Origin: JBMOKU01 sp049324315
Lineage (GTDB): Bacteria > Bacillota > Clostridia > Peptostreptococcales > Thermotaleaceae
Length of the DNA stretch: 64,000 nt
Assembly: GCA_049324315.1 (NCBI GenBank)
Contig: JBMOKU010000032.1
Location: 186,001 to 250,000 of the forward strand
Direction of reading: 5' to 3'
The position numbers and the translations under genes were made by a program. Below are positions 33,502 through 41,806 of this stretch, piece after piece. Position 1 is the stretch's first letter; each line of letters begins with the position of its first letter. The notes beneath the pieces were generated by a model. That model worked only from the letters and a program-made list of their open reading frames with translations, was not told the origin of the DNA and ran no database searches.

Positions 33502-34389
33502 CTATTTTTTTAGAAGCTCTTTTTCAATCCTTTCACGGGTTTCAACGGCCTGCCTAGCCATCTTCTCCGGATATCCAAATAAAGATACACAAGCGATTGA
33601 TTCTCCACCAACCTTGAAGGTTTTATTTGCAAAGTCCATTTCACGAAGTGTTTCAAAAATTCCTGGGAAATCCACATCGCCTTCACCAAGACCTACGTGT
33701 TGATGTATTGTAGCATCTACACCTGGAGGATTTACAATATAACGGCAATCAAGGGTTTGATTCATTGTATCTGCAAAAAGAACGTGTGATAATGCGTCAC
33801 CGGCATATTTTAACATAGAACGAACGTCACCCTTGCCCTTATCATAAAAGAAACCATGGGGTGCTGAGTAAACATAGGTAAGGTTATCACTGCGGAAGGA
33901 TTTTACCATGTCTACTGTTTCATTGTTTAATTCACAAAAATCGTATGGGTGTGACTGAACTTCTATACGGATACCTTCACGCTCTGCTATTGGGAGAAGC
34001 TCTTCTACAGATTTAAACCACATACCATTGCAGATTTCCGGTTGATTTGGATCACCGGATAATTCCGTATTAATAACTTTAACGCCCATGTTAACGGCTA
34101 TTTCAATGATTCTCTTCCAGTTTGCCACGGCATGTTGTCTTTGTACTTCAGTTGGACCACTCCATCGATAAACAACGATAAAAGAAGAGATCTCAACACC
34201 AGTTTCAGCCAGTGCTTTACGGTATTCTGCTTCACATTCCTTTGAGAATAACGGGTGTTTGTAGAATGGATTGATACGTGGATGTGGAGATTGTTCAATA
34301 TATTTGTATCCCCAATCAGCTACTTGATGAACCATTCTGTTGATATCCATTTGTTTTGCTAATACATCTACGTCAAATGCAATTTTCAT
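33502..34389 (-). CDS. iolH: IolH-like protein, copy 2
   Basis: A 295-residue TIM-barrel protein, 98-99 per cent identical to the copy at 26327 (four differing residues), with only scattered silent changes. DNA likeness extends about 17 bases past the stop (TAACCTCTATTTTTTTA) and stops abruptly at the start codon; the two upstream regions are unrelated. It is cotranscribed with iolG (22-base gap, GGAGG before the ATG). The two copies serve operons that appear to be under different regulators. Confidence 0.85.
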   Translation of the reverse strand: MKIAFDVDVLAKQMDINRMVHQVADWGYKYIEQSPHPRINPFYKHPLFSKECEAEYRKALAETGVEISSFIVVYRWSGPTEVQRQHAVANWKRIIEIAVNMGVKVINTELSGDPNQPEICNGMWFKSVEELLPIAEREGIRIEVQSHPYDFCELNNETVDMVKSFRSDNLTYVYSAPHGFFYDKGKGDVRSMLKYAGDALSHVLFADTMNQTLDCRYIVNPPGVDATIHQHVGLGEGDVDFPGIFETLREMDFANKTFKVGGESIACVSLFGYPEKMARQAVETRERIEKELLKK

Positions 34390-34411
34390 TTCTCAAACCT
34401 CCAATCAACTT

Positions 34412-35422
34412 TTATTTATTGTAAAGAGCTGGACGTTCTCCCAGTGAGATAGGAATAATACCACCTTGTTGCGCTTTTACACAAGCATCTGCAGTTACTG
34501 CCGCAGCGTAACCATCCCATGATGATGGTCCATTCATTTCACCTTTTAGTGTATCATCAATCCATTCTTGAAGTTCAACATCATAAGAGTCAATAAAACG
34601 TTTTTTCCAATCTGTAAGGATTTCCATTGATAATTTAGCTTCACTACGCATAATAACACTAGATGGCTCAGGTAATTTGGCAATACCAGTTTCTCCAACA
34701 ACTTCACATTGAATATCATAGCCATACTTTGCGTTTACGAATACTTCTACGTCAATTCTTACACCTGTTGCAGTCTCAAGCAATACGATTTGTGGATCTG
34801 CTAAATGACTAGATGCATTTTTAGTCTTTTTAGGCATAAGCACTTGTGCAGAAACATAATCATCATTTGTTAACCAACGTAATACGTCAATTTCATGAAT
34901 TACGGTATCTGTAATAGCCATGTCAGTCATGTAGCTATCGCCAACTTCTGGGTTACGATGGGCGCAGTGAATGATTAGCGGTTCGCCAATCTTATTCGTA
35001 TCAACAACCTCTTTCAATGCACGATATCCTCTGTCATAACGACGCATAAAACCAACTTGTACTAGTTTTTTACCATGGGCAACTTCAGCTTCAACGATTC
35101 TCATACATCCGTCTGCTGTAGTAGCCAATGGCTTTTCACAGAAAACAGGCTTACCGACAGCAATGGAAGCCAAAACAAATTCTTCATGGGTTGGTCCCCA
35201 GGATGTTACAATAACTGCATCCACATCCTCAGCTTTAATAAGATCATGTCCATTGTCATAAATCTTGGCATCTAAGTTAAGATTCTTAACAGTCGCTTTT
35301 GCTTGTTCAGCATTTACATCTGTCACCGCCACAATCTTACCGCCAGTTAAAGTATTTGTAATTCTGCGGGCATGGTCCTGCCCTATGGCACCTGTTCCTA
35401 TAATACCGATTCTTAAAGTCAT
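34412..35422 (-). CDS. iolG: myo-inositol 2-dehydrogenase
   Basis: A 336-residue Gfo/Idh/MocA protein that matches Bacillus IolG along its length: LRIGIIGTGAIGQDHARRIT, VTSWGPTHE, CEKPLATTADGCMRIVE, VGFMRRYD, HCAHRNPEVGDSY, HEIDVLRWL with the catalytic Asp-His pair, and KYGYDIQCEVVGE. It oxidises myo-inositol to 2-keto-myo-inositol with NAD. Read-through from the LacI-controlled promoter at 35716-35744 would cross the reductase remnant and express this gene and iolH copy 2. AAGGAGG precedes the ATG. Confidence 0.93.
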   Translation of the reverse strand: MTLRIGIIGTGAIGQDHARRITNTLTGGKIVAVTDVNAEQAKATVKNLNLDAKIYDNGHDLIKAEDVDAVIVTSWGPTHEEFVLASIAVGKPVFCEKPLATTADGCMRIVEAEVAHGKKLVQVGFMRRYDRGYRALKEVVDTNKIGEPLIIHCAHRNPEVGDSYMTDMAITDTVIHEIDVLRWLTNDDYVSAQVLMPKKTKNASSHLADPQIVLLETATGVRIDVEVFVNAKYGYDIQCEVVGETGIAKLPEPSSVIMRSEAKLSMEILTDWKKRFIDSYDVELQEWIDDTLKGEMNGPSSWDGYAAAVTADACVKAQQGGIIPISLGERPALYNK

Positions 35423-35491
35423 AATGAAGTCCTCCTTATTTTTTTATTTTTATTAAATGTTTTAATGAATAACAGCTCGAATACTTAAAAA

Positions 35492-35674
35492 TTATTTTTT
35501 AGGTGGGGTATACCCATTAGCATATATATAATCTGAGTCAAAGCCTAATCTGGTGCCTTTATCTAATGCTCCTATTTTCTCCATCTCTTCGGAAGTTAGT
35601 TCAAAGTCGAAGATCTGGATATTCTGAAGGATTCTTTCCTTATTTGTTGCCAGAAAATCTTTTGAGAATTTAAT
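35492..35674 (-). pseudogene. Aldo/keto reductase remnant (C-terminal ~60 residues)
   Basis: The frame from a TAA at 35675 to the stop at 35492 encodes IKFSKDFLATNKERILQNI, then IFDFELTSEEMEKIGALD and a tail GYTPPKK. This is the standard C-terminus of aldo/keto reductases (IPKS...ERI.EN..IFDFELS). The front ~220 residues are missing and no start codon is present. A promoter and LacI-type operator directly upstream survive, so a deletion probably fused an old promoter to the iolG-iolH genes. Confidence 0.82.
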
Positions 35675-35687
35675 TTATTCAAGTCAA

Positions 35688-35744
35688 CGTGCCCGAGCAC
35701 GTACTGTATATTTATATATTAATCTATTTTTGCGAATATTTCAA
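35688..35744 (-). promoter_or_regulatory. Promoter with LacI-type operator upstream of the reductase remnant and iolG
   Basis: Minus strand: TTGAAA (35739-35744), 17 bases, TAATAT (35716-35721), followed by the operator CGTGCCCGAGCACG at 35688-35701. The operator equals those around the lacI gene at 23561-24589. No terminator is visible between here and the iolG start at 35422. Confidence 0.8.
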
Positions 35745-35788
35745 TATTTTATTTTAGGTTTTTCTAAACTTAACACTCATTACAAATA

Positions 35789-35826
35789 AAGGCAGGCTGC
35801 ATCATTCAAGATGCAGCCTGTCTTTT
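35789..35826. terminator. Terminator of the chemoreceptor gene
   Basis: GGCAGGCTGCATC pairs with GATGCAGCCTGTC around ATTCAA; leftward it is followed by TTTATTTG, rightward by TTTTAT. Confidence 0.75.
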
Positions 35827-35868
35827 ATCCCTACTTTATTCATACAGATGTCTTTTGCAGTTCAAACT

Positions 35869-38097
35869 TTATAGATTGATGCCCTCCGTTTTTTCATCCT
35901 CTTCATCAGCACATGCAGCTTCATCATATACATCCTGCTTACATTCGGCTTCATCCTCTATAAAACTGGCAGCTTTTCCATCAAGTTCTCCATCTTGATG
36001 CTCTGCTATTTTCTCGTCCTCATCATTTTGAAGATTCTCCACTGATCCATCTGCTGTAAGTTCCTTATGGCTTTCGTCTATAATGAATTTTTTCATCGCA
36101 TCTTCCAGCTGTCTTACCATGGTTATCAAACTTTTTACATCATTGCTTATATCATGGACCGCAGACTCCTGCTCCATGGTATTGGTCTGGATAATCTGCG
36201 TACCGGAAACAGTGCTCTGGGATATTTCCCTGACCCCTTCCATGGCATGTTCTACCATTTCCATACCGGCAGACATCTCTTCCATGGCAGCTGTAAAGTC
36301 CTCTACTTCACTGACTACGCTGCGGGTTTCTTCTATAATCTTATAGAAGGAATCGGTGGTTCCGCTGATGATCCTTGTACCTTTTCTTACCTCATCCATG
36401 CTTAATTCCATGGTTTCTACTACGGAATCCGTCTGCTGCCGGATTTTTTCTATTAACTCCACTATTTCAACAGATGCTTTGGCAGACTGCTCTGCCAGCT
36501 TTCGAATCTCATCTGCTACCACGGAAAAGCCCCGTCCATGTTCTCCTGCTCTGGCGGCTTCAATGGCTGCATTGAGGGCCAACAAATTCGTCTTATCCGA
36601 TATGCCTATGATAAACTGAACAATTTGCCCAATCTGTTGGGTATGGTCACTTAATTGTAGAATCAGTTGAGAGGATTTCCCCACCGTATTATCGATGGAA
36701 TGCATGGTTTGATTGATATGTTTAACATCTTCCATTCCCTCTTTGGCTATATCAGAAGCTTGATTGGAAGCATTTAAAATCATGATAGCGTTATCCGTAA
36801 GCTGTCTTACAGTGGCAGTCATTTGTTCCACCACATCAGCTGTGGAGCTGACACTGTCCAACTGCTTGTCCGTACCTGATGCCACTTCATCCACAATGGC
36901 AGCTATTTCAATAGTAGCTCCTGAAGTTCGTTCAACATTCTGTTCTAAATGATTCACCGATGCAAGAACGCTTTGCCCCACTCTTTGCACATCTCTTATA
37001 AGGATTGTCAAAGAATCGGCCATTTCATTGACGGCTCTCTGTAATATGCCAACTTCATTTTTGGAATTTACAGCGATTCGTTCCGTCAAATTTCCATCCT
37101 TGATTCTATTGGCTATCTGTATCATGCTGCTGATAGGTTTAATAAATATTCTGGCAAAAAATACACTGACTACTAAGCCTAATATGATGAAAAAAATTGA
37201 TATCATGAATGTTCTTGTCAGTGCGGCCTTTCCCTGTTTGATGATCTCACTGTACTGTTGTTCCACCAGTACACCCCATTTAGCAGAGGGAACCGGGGCA
37301 TAGCCGCCTACAACCTTATTTCCATCTATGTCATTATAAACAGCAACACCGTCATTGCCTCCCAGTACATTTTGTACTCCCTCAACGCCTTGATCCGCAG
37401 CGTTTGAATTAGATAAAACCTTTTCCTGAAATTTAGGATGAGCTATTATTTTCCCCTGTTGGTCCACGATATAAGCATAACCGGTTGTACCGGTTTTGAT
37501 ATTTTTTGATAGGTAAGACAACCGATCAAGTCTCAAGTCCGCCGCCAAAACACCCGTTTGTCCCGAGATAGTAGTTTCTAAAGGTACTGCAATGATAATA
37601 ACAGGCATTTGTGATTCCTCATCAATGAAAGAATGAGAAATATAAGTCTCCCCGTTGCGTGCTGACTTAAACCATTCCTGATCAGCATAATTTTTACCTT
37701 CATCTCTTTTCTTATTGGTGGATACCTGGATATTACCTTGAAGATCTGTAATAAAGGCTGATTTAAATTGAACGTTCTTGCTCGTAACTTTAGACAAAGT
37801 AAAATTCTGTTCGTAAATATCCATTTTATAAAAGTCCACAGTAGTTACAAGGGTTTTAAGTACATCGATGGAATTAGTTATGTACATATCTACCTGTGCT
37901 GCAGCCACCTTAGCCATCATCTGATTTGCTTCTTTTTGACTATCGACCAGCTTATTAATGTCATTATAGTAATTAATAGTACCTATGGCTGTAATCGTTA
38001 CGGTGATAATTAGTACAATTACTGCTGAAAGCTGCACCGTCATCTTTGCCTTTGTTTTATTCTTTTTGAAAGTATGCTTTTTCCTCAGTATTTTCAC
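35869..38097 (-). CDS. Methyl-accepting chemotaxis protein (dCache sensor)
   Basis: A 742-residue receptor from GTG 38097 (AAGGAGTGG before it); the longer frame to 38244 is translated repeat DNA and was rejected. A basic start is followed by TM1 (~20-42), an extracellular dCache-type domain (~50-290, with GYAYIVDQQGKIIAHP), TM2 (~296-318), HAMP, and a long signalling coiled coil with the conserved hairpin tip (ISDKTNLLALNAAIEAARAG). The tail is very acidic (EDEDEK-type), unlike the usual CheR pentapeptide. Between inositol clusters it might sense a cyclitol, but that is only positional. Confidence 0.9.
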   Translation of the reverse strand: MKILRKKHTFKKNKTKAKMTVQLSAVIVLIITVTITAIGTINYYNDINKLVDSQKEANQMMAKVAAAQVDMYITNSIDVLKTLVTTVDFYKMDIYEQNFTLSKVTSKNVQFKSAFITDLQGNIQVSTNKKRDEGKNYADQEWFKSARNGETYISHSFIDEESQMPVIIIAVPLETTISGQTGVLAADLRLDRLSYLSKNIKTGTTGYAYIVDQQGKIIAHPKFQEKVLSNSNAADQGVEGVQNVLGGNDGVAVYNDIDGNKVVGGYAPVPSAKWGVLVEQQYSEIIKQGKAALTRTFMISIFFIILGLVVSVFFARIFIKPISSMIQIANRIKDGNLTERIAVNSKNEVGILQRAVNEMADSLTILIRDVQRVGQSVLASVNHLEQNVERTSGATIEIAAIVDEVASGTDKQLDSVSSTADVVEQMTATVRQLTDNAIMILNASNQASDIAKEGMEDVKHINQTMHSIDNTVGKSSQLILQLSDHTQQIGQIVQFIIGISDKTNLLALNAAIEAARAGEHGRGFSVVADEIRKLAEQSAKASVEIVELIEKIRQQTDSVVETMELSMDEVRKGTRIISGTTDSFYKIIEETRSVVSEVEDFTAAMEEMSAGMEMVEHAMEGVREISQSTVSGTQIIQTNTMEQESAVHDISNDVKSLITMVRQLEDAMKKFIIDESHKELTADGSVENLQNDEDEKIAEHQDGELDGKAASFIEDEAECKQDVYDEAACADEEDEKTEGINL

Positions 38098-38141
38098 ATT
38101 TGACCACTCCTTGTATGTATTTAATTGCCATTTAATACATA

Positions 38142-38299
38142 GAACCGTCCGAGACTGCTGAAAAAGTAATTCTTCGCCCGACAACACATGGGGACAGGGC
38201 CCCAGTCCGGCAAAAAACGCACCGGACAGCGGACCAGTCCCCAAGTCTTGCCTCTTCTGCTCAAATAGCCTGAGTTTTTCAGTGGTCTCGAACCGTCCT
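38142..38299. repeat. Composite nested hairpin element (copy with GAACCGTCC arms)
   Basis: GAACCGTCCGAGACTGCTGAAAAA at the left is the inverted partner of TTTTTCAGTGGTCTCGAACC at the right. A GGGGACAGGGCCCC unit (~38182-38250) lies inside. It is related to 30841-31071 but lacks the outer CCGCTACG flanks. It fills most of the 330-base gap before the chemoreceptor; 38300-38427 shows no other signal. Confidence 0.78.
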
Positions 38300-38427
38300 G
38301 GTGGTGATGTAATATTCAGAATTTTTAAAATTTACATATTATATTCTACAAAATTCGTCAATTTCCTCTAACTTTACCGTGAGATATACACGCAAAATTA
38401 GCCATACGTACCTTTTTAATAAAATCT

Positions 38428-39534
38428 TTACAATAAATTTCTCACGTCAAAATCCTGTAGAGGATTTTTTCCTTCAGCCCATTCATATCGGAAAAAGGAA
38501 TCCACATCTTCCTTTGTCACTTTTTCCAATGTATCTGGATTCCACTTAGGTGATCGGTCTTTGTCTACCAATACGGAACGAACACCCTCAAAGAAATCAT
38601 GGCTTTTCATGAAATTCATGCTCATTTCCAGTTCCATTTCGAAACATTCCAGCATGCTTTTTTCTTTTCCATTGATTAACTGCTGCAGCGTGACTTTCAA
38701 GGACGTTGGAGATTTCTTGCATATTGTTTTTATTGTTTTTGCTGCCCACTCATCCCCTTCTTTTGCTGCCGCTTCCAATGACGCCACGATTTCTTCCACT
38801 GTACTGAAACGGAAATGACAGTTGATTTTCTCCTCTAATTGGGCAATGGTCGAGGGTTGGGAGGATACCTGCTGAAACCGATTCAACAGTTCATCTAGCT
38901 GATCTTTCGCAGTATCTACAGACCAGGATTGCTCCTTGATAGCTTCTTTCAACGGCAGCCATGAACTGCTATCCATATAGTAGTCCGCTGCGCCGATATA
39001 CAGAGCATCTTCAGGCCGAATCGTTTTCGATGTTAATGACAAATATCTGCCTATATAACCTGGCATTTTAGGTAAGAAATAGCTTCCTCCCACATCCGGG
39101 TACAGTCCGATGTCCATTTCAGGCATAGCCCACTTCGTTTTCTCCGTAACAATTCGATGGGAATCTCCTACGGCAATGCCCACACCGCCTCCCATCACGT
39201 ACCCGTTCATATATACCAGGATCGGTTTAGAATATCGATGCATGGTCATATTCATGCGGTATTCTGTAGAAAAGAATTTAAAGGCATATTCCTTTACATT
39301 CCCGTTCCTTAGATCATAAAGAGCTCGTACGTCGCCTCCGGAGCAAAGAGCTTGATCTCCTTCCCCTTCTAAGCAAATAAATGCCACATGATCATCATTT
39401 TTCCACTGTAATAATGTCTTATACAATATTTCTATCATTTCAAAGGACAGTGCATTATGGGCTTGTGGACGATTCAGCTTTATCCAACCGACACCTCCTT
39501 CGACTTTGCATAAAATATCTGATTGACGGGTCAT
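38428..39534 (-). CDS. 3-hydroxyisobutyryl-CoA hydrolase-like enoyl-CoA hydratase-family enzyme
   Basis: A 368-residue crotonase-fold protein of the ECH_2 type, longer than hydratases (~260). LNRPQAHNALSFEMIE, CSGGDVRALYD (oxyanion hole), GYVMGGGVGIAVG and MPEMDIGLYPDVGGSYFLPKMPG are characteristic of HIBYL-CoA hydrolase. The known enzyme hydrolyses 3-hydroxyisobutyryl-CoA and also 3-hydroxypropionyl-CoA. No valine pathway is visible. As a possible tail gene of the inositol operon it may act on C3 products of malonate semialdehyde. AAGGATG precedes the ATG. Confidence 0.83.
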   Translation of the reverse strand: MTRQSDILCKVEGGVGWIKLNRPQAHNALSFEMIEILYKTLLQWKNDDHVAFICLEGEGDQALCSGGDVRALYDLRNGNVKEYAFKFFSTEYRMNMTMHRYSKPILVYMNGYVMGGGVGIAVGDSHRIVTEKTKWAMPEMDIGLYPDVGGSYFLPKMPGYIGRYLSLTSKTIRPEDALYIGAADYYMDSSSWLPLKEAIKEQSWSVDTAKDQLDELLNRFQQVSSQPSTIAQLEEKINCHFRFSTVEEIVASLEAAAKEGDEWAAKTIKTICKKSPTSLKVTLQQLINGKEKSMLECFEMELEMSMNFMKSHDFFEGVRSVLVDKDRSPKWNPDTLEKVTKEDVDSFFRYEWAEGKNPLQDFDVRNLL

Positions 39535-39623
39535 TAGGTTTTCATCCTTTCTGTAATCCTTTAAACAAAAGATGATGAAATAATAAATGGTTACTATTTC
39601 ATCATCCCCAAGATCTAAATAAA

Positions 39624-40628
39624 TTATAATCTGACAGGTCTGCCTTCTTGTACTGATTTCTTCGCTGCTAAACCGATAAGCACTGGTTTCAAGCCATCAA
39701 TGCCTGTAACCGGTACTTCTTTATCGTTTACAACAGCATCGATAAACTCTTTCATTTCATCAACGAAGGACTCCATGTATCTTTCCAAGAAGAAATACTT
39801 TGGTTTTTCGCCGAAAACGCCTTCTTCTGTACTTAATACAGCTGAACTTGGTGTATCGTTGGAAACCATAACTTTTCCTTTGGATCCAAATACCTCTACC
39901 CTTTGGTCATATCCGTATGCAGCCTTTCTGCTGTTATCGATGACACAAATGGTACCATCTTCGAATTTCAACGTAATAACAGCTGTATCTACATCTCCAG
40001 CTTCGCCGATGGCAGGATCTACCCGTACTGCGGCAGATACATATACCTCTCCTACTTCGCTGCCAACCAGATATCTAGCCATATCGAAATCATGAATGGT
40101 CATATCCAAGAACATGCCGCCTGAAACCTTAACATATTCTGCTGGTGGTGGAGCTGGATCCCTGGAAGTAATTTTTACGATATGAAGATCTCCTACCTTG
40201 CCGGCATCGATGAGGTTCTTCACTTGTCTAAAGTTATGGTCAAATCTTCTATTAAAACCAACTTGGAATTTCACATTTGCTTCTTCCACTGCTTTTAATA
40301 CCGCTTCTACCTTTTCTACTGACAAGTCTACCGGTTTTTCGCAGAAAATATGCTTTCCAGCCTTTGCAGCCTCAATGGATATGGTTGCATGGGTATCTGT
40401 AGACGAGCAAATCAATATGATATCAATTTCAGGATCATTCAAAATCACATGATAATCATCTGCTGCAACAGGAATCCCCATCTTTGCTGCCCATTCTTTC
40501 GCAGCATCCAGATTGATGTCTGAGATCGCTTTTATCTCTACTTCCGGGATATGATACATGATGCTCTGAGAATGGACTTTGCCAATTCTTCCGGCGCCGA
40601 TAATGCCGATTTTCATTTTCTTCGCCAT
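39624..40628 (-). CDS. Inositol 2-dehydrogenase-like Gfo/Idh/MocA oxidoreductase
   Basis: A 334-residue protein from ATG 40628 (AAGGGG before it; the longer frame overlaps iolE). The Rossmann start is IGIIGAGRIGKVHSQSI, then CEKPVDLS, VGFNRRFDHNF, TIHDFDMARYL (catalytic Asp/His) and GYDQRVEVFGSKG. This is the second IolG-type enzyme in the window, 55 bases after iolE in the same direction. It may serve scyllo- or chiro-inositol rather than the myo form. Confidence 0.87.
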   Translation of the reverse strand: MAKKMKIGIIGAGRIGKVHSQSIMYHIPEVEIKAISDINLDAAKEWAAKMGIPVAADDYHVILNDPEIDIILICSSTDTHATISIEAAKAGKHIFCEKPVDLSVEKVEAVLKAVEEANVKFQVGFNRRFDHNFRQVKNLIDAGKVGDLHIVKITSRDPAPPPAEYVKVSGGMFLDMTIHDFDMARYLVGSEVGEVYVSAAVRVDPAIGEAGDVDTAVITLKFEDGTICVIDNSRKAAYGYDQRVEVFGSKGKVMVSNDTPSSAVLSTEEGVFGEKPKYFFLERYMESFVDEMKEFIDAVVNDKEVPVTGIDGLKPVLIGLAAKKSVQEGRPVRL

Positions 40629-40683
40629 TATAATGTCCCCTTTTCTATTATTTATTAATGTTATTTCTTTACCATTTATTTTC

Positions 40684-41583
40684 CTAAAGGCCTGTATGCT
40701 CTGCAATGAATTTTCTTGCCTTGATTGCATATTCTAGCGGATTGGCTTTTGCCGGATCTTGCTCGGCTTCTACAACCATCCAGCCTTCGTATCCTATTTT
40801 AGCTAATACATCAAATACATGATCGAATTGAACGTCACCGTCTCCAGGTACTGTAAATACGCCTTCTTTCACGCCTTTTAAGAAGGACCATTTTTCTTCC
40901 TTGGCTTTTTTGTGTATATCGGCTCTTACATCTTTTAAATGAACGTGAACGATTCGATCTGCGTATTTATCAATCACTTGGTCAACAGCAGCTTGAGTTC
41001 CTTCTGAGAAGTACATATGTCCTGTATCAAACAATAGATAAACATCGTCATTTGTTATTTCCATGAATCGATCTACTTCAGCCGGTGTTTGGATGCCTGT
41101 TCCCATATGATGGTGGAGGGATACTTTCATACCTTTCTCTGCTGCAAGGGCTGCCAATTTGTTCATACCATTTGCCAATCTAGTCCATTCTTCATCGGTA
41201 AAAACCGGTTTCTCATCAAAAATCGGTTTATCCAATCCCTGAATGCTGTGGCCTTGCTCTGAGCATCCAATCACTTTCGCACCCATTTCGTGTAAGAAAT
41301 CTCTGCACTTGATGAATTCTGCTATCGTTTCTTCTTCAGGCTTTGTGGTAAAGAAAGTACTAAACCATGCATTACAAATTTGTACACCCCTTAACGCAAT
41401 GGCTTTCTTTAAAACCTTCGTGTCTTTAGGATATTTGTTGCCAACTTCGCTTCCTGTAAAACCAGCCAATGCCATTTCACTGACACACTGCTCGAAGGTA
41501 TTTTCGCCTCCCAATTCAGGTAGATCATCATTGGTCCAGGCTATAGGTGCAATTCCTAATTTTACTTTTTCTTTGCTTAACAT
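40684..41583 (-). CDS. iolE: Inosose (2-keto-myo-inositol) dehydratase
   Basis: A 299-residue enzyme from ATG 41583 (GAGGGAG before it; the ATG at 41598 lies within that site). It closely matches Bacillus IolE: KLGIAPIAWTNDDLPELG, FTGSEVGNKYP, SEQGHSIQG, HHHMGTGIQT, LFDTGHMYFS, HVHLKDVR, TVPGDGDVQFD and VVEAEQDPAKANP. It dehydrates 2-keto-myo-inositol to the trihydroxycyclohexanedione that IolD cuts. Confidence 0.95.
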   Translation of the reverse strand: MLSKEKVKLGIAPIAWTNDDLPELGGENTFEQCVSEMALAGFTGSEVGNKYPKDTKVLKKAIALRGVQICNAWFSTFFTTKPEEETIAEFIKCRDFLHEMGAKVIGCSEQGHSIQGLDKPIFDEKPVFTDEEWTRLANGMNKLAALAAEKGMKVSLHHHMGTGIQTPAEVDRFMEITNDDVYLLFDTGHMYFSEGTQAAVDQVIDKYADRIVHVHLKDVRADIHKKAKEEKWSFLKGVKEGVFTVPGDGDVQFDHVFDVLAKIGYEGWMVVEAEQDPAKANPLEYAIKARKFIAEHTGL

Positions 41584-41629
41584 GCTTCTCCCTCTCATTC
41601 TCTATGATTGTCGTTGATGATTGTATAAA

Positions 41630-41780
41630 CCTGCTGTGCCGGCCTAATTTATAGAATTACATCTTTAATGTCGTGTATATTCTTTGCGGAAGGACGGGGG
41701 CGCCGTTCCCTACAAAAGAAAATGCATACTGCTCCAGAAATGTAACGCTATAGCGGCTAAAGCATAACCGGCACAGCGGG
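41630..41780. repeat. Inverted repeat element inside the iol operon
   Basis: CCTGCTGTGCCGGC at 41630-41643 is the inverted partner of CCGGCACAGCGGG at 41768-41780. In between lies a GC-rich patch (GGACGGGGGCGCCGTTCCC). It fills the 223-base space between iolD and iolE and could reduce downstream expression or be a mobile element. Confidence 0.6.
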
Positions 41781-41806
41781 AATGTTAATACTACCTTATT
41801 TATTTA

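Noticed and set aside
38098..38244. N-terminal 49 codons of the longest chemoreceptor frame
   Set aside because: They translate the GGGGACAGGGCCCC hairpin repeat; a GTG with AAGGAGTGG at 38097 is the better start.
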